Shown in pieces: positions 24,916-33,653 of a stretch of 64,000 nucleotides of DNA. The stretch lies in the NCBI GenBank assembly GCA_040429635.1, contig CP158972.1, positions 2,552,001 to 2,616,000 on the forward strand. The letters run 5' to 3'. The notes under the pieces were generated by a model. The model was not told the origin of the DNA and ran no database searches. It saw only the letters and a program-made list of their open reading frames with translations. This DNA is from Tamlana crocina (GTDB lineage: Bacteria > Bacteroidota > Bacteroidia > Flavobacteriales > Flavobacteriaceae). Position numbers and translations under genes: made by a program. The number at the start of each line of letters is the position of its first letter. Within the stretch, counting starts at the first letter, position 1.

Positions 24916-26426
24916 GTCTTAATAAAAATATAATGCGTACCATTTTAATAGCTTCCTACATTATGCTTGTAGCCTTAATCATTTCGGGCGTTAGCGCCAT
25001 TTTCAGTTACCTCAATACCGGTGCCGACCGCAGCAGCATGCTACATACCGAAATTAAAAAAGTAGAACAATATCTCGCCAAAATGGACTGGGCTCCTTTA
25101 CAAAACGAAGGCCGCCCCATGGACGACGAAAACCTCAAGTCTATTGAAAACGATTATTTAGATGCTTGGTACGTGAGGCATGTGGCCTATAAAAGCAATA
25201 AAACTGCAGGTATAAAAGATTACTACACCGAAAGTGCCCGAGAAAACTTGTTTAACATTATTGAGCGTAATAAAGCTGAAAACATCACTATTGAATCTAC
25301 TACACTAGAACACCATCCGATTTTAGAGTTTTTTAGTGAAGATGGGCAATTAGCTGTGATTACCGATAAGGATGTAGTAGAATACAAGCGAATTTTCAAA
25401 GCCAAAAAACTGGTTTTGGAAACCACCGAAACAGCCACTTATAAAATGGTTCTACTCTTAGAAGATGGCTTTTGGCGCATTCGGCATTTGGTAAAAGAAC
25501 ATGCTGAAACTAGAAGTGAAAGCAGCCAAACGGCCTCGGTTGACGGACTTCACATTAAAGGCATTAATTATTATCCGCAGGCAAGTCCATGGGATATGTT
25601 TGGTGAAAAATTTCATAAAGACACCATTTCAAAAGACTTTAAAATTATTAAAGAAACTGGTTTAAATTCAGTGCGCATTTTTGTGCAATACGATGACTTT
25701 GGAAAGGCAGCCGTAAAACCCGAAAAACTTGAAAAACTAAAACAAACCTTAGATGCAGCCGAGGAGAATAAGCTCAAAGTGGTTTTGACACTCTTCGATT
25801 TTTATGGTGATTATTCGGTGCTGAATTGGACTCTCAATCAGCGGCATGCCGAAACCATTGTCAACGCCGTAAAAAATCACGGCGCTTTATTGGCTTACGA
25901 TATTAAAAATGAACCCAACTTAGATTTTGAGTCTAGAGGTCAGGATAACGTAATGGCTTGGCTAGAACATATGATAGATTTAGTAAAATCGGTTGATAGC
26001 CGTCACCCTGTTACCATTGGTTGGTCGAATACCGAAAGCGCTACGCTTTTAAAGGACAAAGTAGATTTTGTGTCCATTCATTATTATGATGATTTAAACA
26101 CTTTAGATAGTGCTGTGAAAGCATTAAAAACCGAAATACCCAATAAACCTATTGTTCTTCAAGAGTTCGGTTTATCGTCTTACAGAGGTTTATGGAAGCC
26201 ATTTGGGAGCACCGAAGAAGACCAGGCCAATTACCATAAAAAAGCCCAAGAAATAATTGCAAACAATGATTTACAATTTATGTCTTGGACTTTATACGAT
26301 TTTGCTGAAGTACCAAAGGAAGTCGTTGGACGACTCCCTTGGCGTAAACGGGTTCAAGGGTATTTTGGTTTTATAAACCAAAATGGAGAGACTAAACCCG
26401 CCTTCAGGTACATAGCTAAAAAATAG
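24909..26426 (+). CDS. Membrane-anchored GH5-like glycoside hydrolase
   Basis: An N-terminal membrane anchor (residues about 9-32) is followed by an NTF2-like domain (about 45-205) and a TIM-barrel hydrolase (about 215-505). The barrel shows KGINYYP, LNSVRIFVQYDDF, the acid/base motif DIKNEPN (E335), HYYDD and the nucleophile motif VLQEFGLS (E419), as in clan A families such as GH5. It probably trims or remodels the polymer during export, analogous to BcsZ or PelA hydrolases. The GT4 gene on the other strand overlaps its 3' end by 11 bp. A later start at Met9 (24933) would also keep the anchor. Confidence 0.83.
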   Translation: MVGLNKNIMRTILIASYIMLVALIISGVSAIFSYLNTGADRSSMLHTEIKKVEQYLAKMDWAPLQNEGRPMDDENLKSIENDYLDAWYVRHVAYKSNKTAGIKDYYTESARENLFNIIERNKAENITIESTTLEHHPILEFFSEDGQLAVITDKDVVEYKRIFKAKKLVLETTETATYKMVLLLEDGFWRIRHLVKEHAETRSESSQTASVDGLHIKGINYYPQASPWDMFGEKFHKDTISKDFKIIKETGLNSVRIFVQYDDFGKAAVKPEKLEKLKQTLDAAEENKLKVVLTLFDFYGDYSVLNWTLNQRHAETIVNAVKNHGALLAYDIKNEPNLDFESRGQDNVMAWLEHMIDLVKSVDSRHPVTIGWSNTESATLLKDKVDFVSIHYYDDLNTLDSAVKALKTEIPNKPIVLQEFGLSSYRGLWKPFGSTEEDQANYHKKAQEIIANNDLQFMSWTLYDFAEVPKEVVGRLPWRKRVQGYFGFINQNGETKPAFRYIAKK

Positions 26427-27633
26427 CTTCCTTGGTTATCGATCCGCTCAATTTTGATTGTTTCACAATAATATCGTAGAATGCATTTAAATACATTTCA
26501 GTAATTTTTTCCATAGGGAATGCCGTTGCAGCTTTGTAGTTGGCTTGGCCCAATTGTATTCTATAGGTTTCGTTGGTTACAATCGCGTCAATAGCATTGG
26601 CTAAACTATCCACCGAAGTAGGCTCGAAAAATTCACCTTGATAACCTTCATCTTTCACCAATAGGGCTAAATCGCCTAAATCTGGCATCACTACGGCTTT
26701 ACCATAACTTCCTGCTTGGTGTAGCACACCAGAGCTTCCTGTAGTGGATGTATATGGAAACACCACCACCGCACTTTCATTAAATAATTTAGGAACGTCG
26801 CTTTCTTCAACATAACCCGTAAACCTAACCTGTGGTACATGGTTGTAATCTTCCTGCACCTTTGCCAAATACCCTGGTACGTTAGGGTTATCGGTTCCGG
26901 CGATGACCACCTCCAAATCCAAACCAGTACGTTTACGCACTTGTTCTACAGCTTCAATCATGCCTTCAACTTTTTTGTAAGTTCCAAACTTACCGAAAGT
27001 CATGATTTGCATTGGCGATGTCGCAATTTGGTAATTAGGTTCTTTAGCAATTTCAAAAGTGCCGTGAGGAATTAATTTTACGTTATTTGCGTTGTACTTC
27101 TTTTGTAAAATGTCAACGTATTTTTGCATGGTAACTGCAACGGTATCGGCCTGAAGAATGAGTCGTGTTAACGAGCTACCAATGAAACCGTATACTTTCT
27201 GCATTAATTTATTGTTGGTAAAGCCGGCACTCCCTAAATCAACTTCTTCCAAAATATTGTGCAGCAAAACCACATTAGGGATTCGTTTTATTTTACAAAC
27301 CAAAGGCAACATCAACCCTAGTGCCGCTGCCACTTTTTTATCGCCGAACTTCATAAACTGCAAATTGAACAAAACCGCATCAGGTTTCGTTTTTCTAATG
27401 GCTTTGCTTACGCTAAGAATATTGGCATAGCTATTAAACTTCCAGCATTCCTTAACTGTAATTTTACAACCATCTTCGGTAAATTGGATATCTTTTGCTT
27501 CTTCAGTTTTATCAGTCAATAAAACTAATTCGCTAACAGCTTGTTGTTGTCTAAACTGTTTTACGAGATGGTAGGCATACTCATTTAAAGTAACTTTACT
27601 TGGGGGGTATGCGGTTACTATAGCCAGTTTCAT
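26416..27633 (-). CDS. GT4-family glycosyltransferase
   Basis: This 405-residue GT-B glycosyltransferase has a Rossmann-type N-terminal domain starting MKLAIVTAYPPSKVTLNEYAYHL, and a C-terminal donor-binding domain with IMTFGKFGTYKKVEGMIEA, VRFTGYVEESDVPKLFNESAVVVFPYTSTTGSSGVLHQAGSYGKAVVMPD; the E-x7-E motif is replaced by a related acidic pattern. It is cytosolic and likely builds the polymer backbone or primer. The neighbouring flippase gives a PelF/PelG-like pairing. A LytTR-type direct repeat sits 82-113 bp upstream. Confidence 0.87.
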   Translation of the reverse strand: MKLAIVTAYPPSKVTLNEYAYHLVKQFRQQQAVSELVLLTDKTEEAKDIQFTEDGCKITVKECWKFNSYANILSVSKAIRKTKPDAVLFNLQFMKFGDKKVAAALGLMLPLVCKIKRIPNVVLLHNILEEVDLGSAGFTNNKLMQKVYGFIGSSLTRLILQADTVAVTMQKYVDILQKKYNANNVKLIPHGTFEIAKEPNYQIATSPMQIMTFGKFGTYKKVEGMIEAVEQVRKRTGLDLEVVIAGTDNPNVPGYLAKVQEDYNHVPQVRFTGYVEESDVPKLFNESAVVVFPYTSTTGSSGVLHQAGSYGKAVVMPDLGDLALLVKDEGYQGEFFEPTSVDSLANAIDAIVTNETYRIQLGQANYKAATAFPMEKITEMYLNAFYDIIVKQSKLSGSITKEAIF

Positions 27634-27714
27634 AATTGTAGGTTTTGTATTAATACAAATTTGGAATATATAAATTCAAGAAATGGTTGTAAATAGCTAG
27701 TTCGCTTTTAAGTG

Positions 27715-27746
27715 TAGACGAATGGCTGTTTTCCTTAGACGAGCTC
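27715..27746. promoter_or_regulatory. LytTR-type direct repeat, 21-bp pitch (copy 2)
   Basis: TAGACGAATGG at 27715-27725 and TAGACGAGCTC at 27736-27746 are 21 bp apart. The second half overlaps the stop end of the flippase gene. It is upstream of the GT4 gene, so GT4 probably has its own promoter instead of depending on read-through. Confidence 0.75.
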
Positions 27747-28991
27747 TTTTTTCGCCTTTTGCGCCACATTCCATCTAAAGAAAATAACCTGAATGCCAAG
27801 CAGCATCACCATGGCTATAATCTGCATATGGACCACCTCCTCTAAACTATCGTGGAAAAACACTACCAAGCCCATTTGCAGCATACCAAACACGCCAGAA
27901 ATGATTACCGGAACGTATTGGTCTAACGATAAGTAGTAGTAGGCAAAAATGTTGGAAACGGCGAACATACCAGTTGCCAAAGCATATTTCCAAAGCAAAG
28001 GCGCCATGGCCAAGTAGCTGTCGCCGAACAAAAGTGTTATCGCCGTTTCTGGGAACAAAGCGCACCCAATTATAATCAGGGTGGCAATACCGGCAATGTA
28101 GCCCACATATTTAAACAAAATGGGAGCCGTTTCTTTGCCTTCCTTTTCGAGCTGTACTACAGTGGGCAACAGCAGCATAACAAACATCCAAGCGATAAAG
28201 TAAACAATCCGCCCAATTAGCGCCAACGAAGCATACAATCCTGCTTCGTACGATTCAAAATAATGCTTAACCAATAAAATGTCGCTATTGTTAATAATAA
28301 TTTGCGTTAATTCATAAAAGGCGGTCAGTACAAAAAAGTTCCTGATTTGTTTACTTTGTGCTTTATCTAAAAATGTTTTCTTGAATGAAATATGTTCGGT
28401 TTTAAACGGTATGAGTCCGAATGCAAACGAAATTAAAATACCGAATGCAATAATTACTGAAGACTGTAAACTGAACAGAAAAATCAGGCCTAATGTAATA
28501 AACAATCGGCTCAACATTTCAGCTTGATAAGTAATAGAAAGCTGTTTGAAAGCTTTTTTTCCTTGGAAAACACCGCGGTTTACGCTCATAATAAAGTACA
28601 ACGGCACACCAATACCAAAAACCACAAACATGTTTGATGACGATGTATTGAACACGTTTTGTAACGCGCCAGAAAACACTACGATCAAAGCGCCTAAAAT
28701 TAAGCCAACAACAATGGCTTTTTGGTACACTTTTGATATGAAATTAGAAAACATGCTGTTTTCAAAAATCACCGAAAACTTCGCTGTAACCAATTGAAAA
28801 GTCATGGCCACAAACGACAGTACCAATAAAAAAGTAATTAACACGGCTGCATCGGCAAACTGGGCTGGCCCAAGTACACGGCCTAAAATAAGATTGTACA
28901 AGTAGTTTCCGCCGTTAACGGTCAATACGCTGAGCATAAAAAGCTGCTCGGGCGTTATTTTTTTCGATTTTAAAGAGGCTATCAATTGCAT
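27735..28991 (-). CDS. Polysaccharide flippase, PST/MATE-like superfamily
   Basis: The 418-residue protein has about twelve membrane segments and an N terminus (LFMLSVLTVNGGNYLYNLILGRVLGPAQFADAAVLI) typical of oligosaccharide flippases and PelG/Wzx relatives. It should move the lipid-linked or nascent glycan across the inner membrane. It is read from the same strand as STAS (16 bp upstream) and GT4 (101 bp downstream). Confidence 0.87.
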   Translation of the reverse strand: MQLIASLKSKKITPEQLFMLSVLTVNGGNYLYNLILGRVLGPAQFADAAVLITFLLVLSFVAMTFQLVTAKFSVIFENSMFSNFISKVYQKAIVVGLILGALIVVFSGALQNVFNTSSSNMFVVFGIGVPLYFIMSVNRGVFQGKKAFKQLSITYQAEMLSRLFITLGLIFLFSLQSSVIIAFGILISFAFGLIPFKTEHISFKKTFLDKAQSKQIRNFFVLTAFYELTQIIINNSDILLVKHYFESYEAGLYASLALIGRIVYFIAWMFVMLLLPTVVQLEKEGKETAPILFKYVGYIAGIATLIIIGCALFPETAITLLFGDSYLAMAPLLWKYALATGMFAVSNIFAYYYLSLDQYVPVIISGVFGMLQMGLVVFFHDSLEEVVHMQIIAMVMLLGIQVIFFRWNVAQKAKKELV

Positions 28992-29006
28992 GATTTCACA
29001 GCTTTG

Positions 29007-29285
29007 TTATGCGGCATCATTCACTAGAATGTCTTCATAAATTTCCTTGCAACCATAGCCCACAATGGTAAACGGTTTTTTATAAGTTAAAGCCATCTTA
29101 TACAATTCTTCAATAGCCTTCATGCCATCTTTATCAATTGAAGTTACAGCATCAATATTTATGGTCAATGCTTTAGAATAAATAATAAGGAATTCTAAAT
29201 GGTTTTTAAATTGCTTAACGGTATCGGAGATTATGGTACCTTCCACCATGAAAACATCTTTTATTTGTTTAATTTTTAATGCCAT
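29007..29285 (-). CDS. STAS-domain protein lacking the phospho-serine
   Basis: This 92-residue single-domain protein matches the STAS fold (MVEGTIISDTVKQFKNHLEF, ALTINIDAVTSIDKDGMKAIEELYKMA, PFTIVGYGCKEIYED). In anti-sigma antagonists such as SpoIIAA the loop reads DSSG with a phosphorylated serine; here it is DKDG, so the usual phospho-switch residue is missing. No anti-sigma kinase or phosphatase is seen in the window. It precedes the flippase in one operon and is divergent from the TPR/outer-membrane gene. Confidence 0.82.
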   Translation of the reverse strand: MALKIKQIKDVFMVEGTIISDTVKQFKNHLEFLIIYSKALTINIDAVTSIDKDGMKAIEELYKMALTYKKPFTIVGYGCKEIYEDILVNDAA

Positions 29286-29363
29286 AACTTTAAATTTTGG
29301 TTAATATTACTTGGGGTTATAGACACAAAGATGCCTTAAGAATCAATGTAATACCAATCAATT

Positions 29364-29395
29364 TCGGTGAGTGGCACGTTACTGTAGATGAATGA
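29364..29395. promoter_or_regulatory. LytTR-type direct repeat, 21-bp pitch (copy 3)
   Basis: TCGGTGAGTGG at 29364-29374 and TAGATGAATGA at 29385-29395 lie 21 bp apart in the gap between the divergent STAS and TPR genes. The second copy would overlap the upstream candidate start (ATG 29392), supporting the later start for the TPR protein. Confidence 0.65.
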
Positions 29396-29439
29396 TTACA
29401 GTTGAATGCTTAACTTGCAAAAAGAATAAACCCCGAATC

Positions 29440-31506
29440 ATGACCGTCAAATCCATTGCCCTATTTACGCTATTTCTATTGGTTAATTTGGCCTTTGCAC
29501 AACACATGCAGAAAGGCTTTAACTATTTGGAAAAAGGCAATTACCCCAAAGCTGAAACCTATTTTAAGAACATCTTAAACAACCACCCTGAAAATAAAAC
29601 AGCACGATTGTGTTACGGCCGCGCCGTGGGTTTAAACGGCAACGCGCAACAGGCAGAACAGCTTTTTATTGATTTGCTGAAAGATTTCCCCAATGACTTC
29701 GAGGTAAAATTGAATTACGGCGAATCCTTGCTCTGGAACAAAAAATACCCTCAAGCAAAAAACTATTTTAAAGGTTTAATTGATGAAGATGCGAAAAGTT
29801 TCCCGGCACTTTTAAGCTATGCCAATACGCTATCCAACTTAAAGGAATACCAAGATGCCCTTGTTTTTGTTGACAAGGCTTTGGAAGTATCACCTGAAAA
29901 TCCCAATGCACTCACATCGAAAAAGTATATTTATTTGGGGTATGCTTACCAAAAGCAACAGGCTCAACAATACGATGAAGCAGAACATCTTTTGAAAGAA
30001 AATTTGAAGCTTTTTGATAATGATAAAGACACTTTAATCAACTTGGCCAACTTATATTTAATCGCCAACCGGTTGGAAGATGCCGAAGCCACGTACAATA
30101 TTTTGGCTCAAAATCCTGAAAACAAATTGCTTTCTTTAAACGGTTTGGCACTCGTAGCCCATTTAAACGGTAAAGAAAAAACAGCTTTAAAGTTCAGTGA
30201 GAAAGCATTTTTAAGTTTGACTGAAGACACCGACCAGAATTTAATAAAAGCCACCACCGAGCGCTACGCACAAGCTTTAATTTGGAACAAAAAATTTAAA
30301 CAGGCCGACCAACTCATCTCCCAATTAATTGAAAAACACCCTAACAAAAATTGGGTATTGGCATTACGCGCCACCTTAAACATCTATAAAAGTGATTTCA
30401 AAAAAAGTGTGGCCGACTACAACCAAATTTTGATTAACGATAGCACCTCGTTTGATGGCAATCTGGGCAAAGCCAATACGTTAAAAGCCCTCGGTATTTA
30501 TGACGGTGCTTACCAATCGGCCGAAAACACGCTAAAGTTTTACGACAAACAAAAAGATGCCTCACAATTTATAAAAGATTTAAACACCAATTTTACACCG
30601 TTTTACGAAGCCAAAGCCAGTTACAGTTTTGACAACGGCAACAACGAAGCATTTTCGGTACAAAATTCGGTTGAATTTCCCATGTCCATAAAATTCAAAA
30701 TGATGGGAAGCTATAATTACAGAATCACCAACAATACAGTAACTAACAACAAAGCCACCTCGAATAATTTGTCGTTGGGCCTCGCCTATCAATTGTTGCC
30801 CAATGTAATTTTTAAGGGAACGGCTGGTGTTTCTTCTGCAAAAGCAGCAACCGAAGACTACACGCAACTCCTAGCCGATGTATCTTTCAACATAAAACCG
30901 TTAAAACTCCAAGTGCTCGATGTGGGCTATAAACGTGAAATACAAAGTTTTAATGCCGATTTATTAGATCGCGAGATTGTAATGAACAATATTTACGCGA
31001 ATTACAACCTCAGCACCAACTTCAATTTGGGCTGGTTTACACAATATTTTTATACCTGGCAGAATGATGACAATAGCCGCAATTTACTATTCACCTCGCT
31101 ATACTATAATATTTTGAGCAAACCTGCGCTAAAAGCCGGACTCAATTACCAATATATTACGTTTAAAAACCAAGTGCCCAGTATTTACTTTTCTCCGGAA
31201 AAATTCAATGCTGGTGAGGTATTTATAAACCTGATTAAAAACGAAGTAATCACCAAACCCAAAGCCTGGTTTTATGAATTAACAGCAGCAACTGGTTTAC
31301 AATATATTGAAGACGATAGCAGCCAAAGCACCTACCGAGCGCAAGGTAAACTAGGCTATAAATTTTCAAATCGCTGTATGGCCAACCTGTTTGGCACCCG
31401 AAGTAATATTGCCTCGGCCACCGCTGCCGGTTTTACCTATACCGAACTTGGTCTCCGTTTTAAATGGTATTTGTTTGACACACCGATTTTTAGGTTTAGG
31501 AAATAA
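29440..31506 (+). CDS. TPR and outer-membrane beta-barrel protein, polysaccharide exporter type
   Basis: Starting at ATG 29440 the protein has 688 residues, a clean signal peptide (MTVKSIALFTLFLLVNLAFAQ), about nine tetratricopeptide-like repeats to residue 370 and then roughly 310 residues of alternating beta strands ending in an aromatic/basic tail (FDTPIFRFRK). This order matches the BcsC, PgaA and PelB class of periplasmic TPR plus outer-membrane pore proteins. The upstream ATG at 29392 adds 16 hydrophilic residues, would spoil the signal peptide and overlaps the LytTR-type repeat. A terminator follows 3 bp after the stop. Confidence 0.8.
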   Translation: MTVKSIALFTLFLLVNLAFAQHMQKGFNYLEKGNYPKAETYFKNILNNHPENKTARLCYGRAVGLNGNAQQAEQLFIDLLKDFPNDFEVKLNYGESLLWNKKYPQAKNYFKGLIDEDAKSFPALLSYANTLSNLKEYQDALVFVDKALEVSPENPNALTSKKYIYLGYAYQKQQAQQYDEAEHLLKENLKLFDNDKDTLINLANLYLIANRLEDAEATYNILAQNPENKLLSLNGLALVAHLNGKEKTALKFSEKAFLSLTEDTDQNLIKATTERYAQALIWNKKFKQADQLISQLIEKHPNKNWVLALRATLNIYKSDFKKSVADYNQILINDSTSFDGNLGKANTLKALGIYDGAYQSAENTLKFYDKQKDASQFIKDLNTNFTPFYEAKASYSFDNGNNEAFSVQNSVEFPMSIKFKMMGSYNYRITNNTVTNNKATSNNLSLGLAYQLLPNVIFKGTAGVSSAKAATEDYTQLLADVSFNIKPLKLQVLDVGYKREIQSFNADLLDREIVMNNIYANYNLSTNFNLGWFTQYFYTWQNDDNSRNLLFTSLYYNILSKPALKAGLNYQYITFKNQVPSIYFSPEKFNAGEVFINLIKNEVITKPKAWFYELTAATGLQYIEDDSSQSTYRAQGKLGYKFSNRCMANLFGTRSNIASATAAGFTYTELGLRFKWYLFDTPIFRFRK

Positions 31507-31508
31507 TG

Positions 31509-31528
31509 AACGCCCTAAAATGGGCGTT
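31509..31528 (+). terminator. Terminator of the TPR/outer-membrane gene
   Basis: Arms AACGCCC (31509-31515) and GGGCGTT (31522-31528) enclose a 6-base loop and are followed by TT. It starts 3 bp after the stop codon. Confidence 0.8.
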
Positions 31529-31572
31529 TTGGATTCTGGTTTTCTCCTCAGTTCTTTGTTGCCAACTGGCTT

Positions 31573-32493
31573 TTATAACTTTATATTAAATAACTCTTTT
31601 TCCCTTAATTCCTTAAAAGTTGGTTGAAAACTCGAATACCATTTCGTAAAATCGTCTTTCCTTTCTGGTAATTCTTTTTGATAAAAGGTTAAATATGTCA
31701 TAAGCAATATGTTTAGAGTATAGACAGTGATATTTTGAGCATCTTTTGGAAACCTAATTTGAATTATATCAGTTTGTCCATTCTTTCCTGGAACAAGTTT
31801 GCTCTTCATTAAATCAGTTGCGTGGACATTGTCAGAGAGCATTCTATAAACTACTTCGTAAAGTGTATGATGGTTTAATTTTTTTGCTAGTTGTTCAATA
31901 TCACAAGGTCCGTCAAATAGAGCAAACCATTTGGGGTTTTTCCGAATAGCGTTAGTTCTTTGATATTCCTCCTCAATTTTTTGATAAATAGATAGTTTTA
32001 AAAGTTCCTCTGAATTTCTTTTACCAAATTCTATTAACTCTTTATTGCTTTTAATTTCTTGAACGTGCTTGTCTTTTTTAATCACATTGAAAAACTGCTT
32101 TCCAACTTGGCTGTTAGCATTTAATTTTTCAAAGAACTTCAAATCTTTATGTGCAATCCAAACATTGTATGATAAAGCTCTGTTCTTTTTATCATCCTCA
32201 AGTAGATATTCTAATCCAAATGAGTTTTCTAGTAATGAACGAAGAAGTGGTTTTGCTGGGTCTATGGAAGAGTTTTTTATTAGAATTGAAATCGCGTCTG
32301 CTAATTCTAATATATTTCTAAAGAAAAGTATTGGTACCAAATGGTCGTCACCTCTTTTCATTTTATCTGCTTGCCATTTTAATAAGTGCGTTCCGAAATC
32401 AACTGTATTATCAATAGAAGATGAAAGCTTATTTAATTCAGCTTTTACCTCATTTTGTTCCCTAGGAAGAATATCTTCTATCGATTTGTACAT
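31573..32493 (-). CDS. DUF5677-like protein of unknown function
   Basis: This 306-residue, mostly helical protein resembles the DUF5677 family: DHLVPILFFRNILELADAISILI, PLLRSLLENSFGLEYLL, a central charged region and DNVHATDLM near the C terminus. Function is unknown; such genes are common in accessory regions. Base composition is more A/T-rich than its neighbours. The word TTGTTGCCAAC occurs on both sides (31556-31566 and 32505-32515), and a MITE-like palindrome abuts its 5' side, so it looks acquired. Confidence 0.75.
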   Translation of the reverse strand: MYKSIEDILPREQNEVKAELNKLSSSIDNTVDFGTHLLKWQADKMKRGDDHLVPILFFRNILELADAISILIKNSSIDPAKPLLRSLLENSFGLEYLLEDDKKNRALSYNVWIAHKDLKFFEKLNANSQVGKQFFNVIKKDKHVQEIKSNKELIEFGKRNSEELLKLSIYQKIEEEYQRTNAIRKNPKWFALFDGPCDIEQLAKKLNHHTLYEVVYRMLSDNVHATDLMKSKLVPGKNGQTDIIQIRFPKDAQNITVYTLNILLMTYLTFYQKELPERKDDFTKWYSSFQPTFKELREKELFNIKL

Positions 32494-32507
32494 TTTTTTT
32501 CAGCTTG

Positions 32508-32638
32508 TTGCCAACAACGTATATAAAAAGTAGCGGGTTTTTGGGCATTATCTTTTCATATACCAATATACTTATTTAAAGGCAAAAGCGGTTAAGATTT
32601 GCATCTAAACCGCTATTTTTTATATACGTTGTTGGCAA
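32508..32638. mobile_element. MITE-like 131-bp palindromic element
   Basis: The 29-base ends 32508-32536 and 32610-32638 are inverted copies (28 of 29 identical), beginning TTGCCAACAACGTATATAAA. A second hairpin (32587-32614, around AGCGGTT and AACCGCT) is nested at its right side. No coding capacity is present. It separates the DUF5677 gene from the oxidoreductase operon. It could be a non-autonomous transposon, an integron-cassette-like palindrome or a long terminator; the sequence does not decide. Confidence 0.7.
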
Positions 32639-32660
32639 ACGTTATTTTATGTTACTTCCT

Positions 32661-33242
32661 TTATTTAGCCATTTGACCTAGCTTTTCAACTTTTATTAAC
32701 CATTTTTCTCTAAAATTTTCTTTAGATAGTCTAATAGGACCAATGGTTGTAGTTCTTACTTTTTTTACTCCAATGAAATTAAGAGTTAATTTTTTCATTG
32801 CCTTATGACTAGGGCTTGAATAAAACCATTTATAGTACCAACTTGGTTGGTCTAATGTGCAAATTAATCTTGCCGATTTATCTGTGAAATGTTTATCCCA
32901 CCATAAAGAATCTTTTCTTTTACTAAATGCAAAACCTGGTAGTAAAACCCTATCTAAAAAGCCTTTCATAATTGCTGGTACTGAGCCCCACCAAACAGGA
33001 TAAACCCAAACTAAATGATTTGCCCATTTTAATATTTCTTGACTTTTTAATAAGTCTGGTTCAAGGTCAGTCCTTTTTCTATAGCCAAATTGAAGATTTG
33101 GATTAAAATTTAAATCTTGAATAATGATTTCTCGAATTTCAAAACCTGATGATTCAGCTCCTTTTTTGTAAGCTTTCGCTAAAGCGAAATTGTAACTTTC
33201 TTTATCTGGATGACCAATTATTAGTGCTATACGTTTACTCAT
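32661..33242 (-). CDS. Flavodoxin-fold NAD(P)H oxidoreductase
   Basis: The 193-residue protein matches the NQO/KefF/MdaB family: IALIIGHPDKESYNFALAKAYKKGAESSG, a KWANHLVWVYPVWWGSVPAIMKGFLDRVLLPGFAF active-site stretch and a C-terminal KLTLNFIGVKKV. It should use FMN or FAD to reduce quinones or similar electrophiles in the cytoplasm. It is the last gene of a four-gene minus-strand group with three small membrane proteins. Confidence 0.85.
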   Translation of the reverse strand: MSKRIALIIGHPDKESYNFALAKAYKKGAESSGFEIREIIIQDLNFNPNLQFGYRKRTDLEPDLLKSQEILKWANHLVWVYPVWWGSVPAIMKGFLDRVLLPGFAFSKRKDSLWWDKHFTDKSARLICTLDQPSWYYKWFYSSPSHKAMKKLTLNFIGVKKVRTTTIGPIRLSKENFREKWLIKVEKLGQMAK

Positions 33243-33249
33243 TTGCGTA

Positions 33250-33648
33250 TTATTTTAAGGTTTCTAATAGAGTGAAAATTCCAATAATTAATAAAATCGC
33301 CCATCCAAGATGTTTTCCTTTTGTTGCTATAAAAACAAGAAGGGAAGAGCAGAACATTGTTATTGTTGTAGATGTTAAGATGAATTGTAATAACTCATTA
33401 GTTTGTATATTATATTTATTTGCCACTTTAAGAAGTATAGCTCCTATACACCATCCAAATAATGATGTTAAGTGCCAAGTAGCCCAAATAATTCTTAGAT
33501 ATCTTTCCTTTAATTTGGACTTTGCAATTGTGGGAATTATTTCTTTTGACTTTCTTAAATTTCTAAAAATTAAAACTTCACCAAGTATTGAATGTACTAA
33601 TCCTAATATAAAGCATAGAAGACCTGCGACCCATATATATTGGTTCAT
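33250..33648 (-). CDS. Small four-helix membrane protein of unknown function
   Basis: The 132-residue protein has four hydrophobic segments (about 4-24, 52-72, 86-106 and 113-130). Its first part (IWVAGLLCFILGLVHSILGEV) resembles the neighbouring 33654-34048 product (KIAGIINLLGAILHTIGGQ), so the two are probably paralogues. No family function is known to me. It lies 7 bp before the oxidoreductase gene. Confidence 0.7.
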   Translation of the reverse strand: MNQYIWVAGLLCFILGLVHSILGEVLIFRNLRKSKEIIPTIAKSKLKERYLRIIWATWHLTSLFGWCIGAILLKVANKYNIQTNELLQFILTSTTITMFCSSLLVFIATKGKHLGWAILLIIGIFTLLETLK

Positions 33649-33653
33649 AAAAA

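Noticed and set aside
29392-29439. Longer start of the TPR/outer-membrane protein
   Set aside because: It puts 16 hydrophilic residues before the signal peptide and overlaps the LytTR-type repeat.
32508-32638. Integron attC site
   Set aside because: It is palindromic and borders a one-gene unit, but the conserved RYYYAAC/GTTRRRY core is not matched exactly and no integrase is visible; kept as MITE-like.
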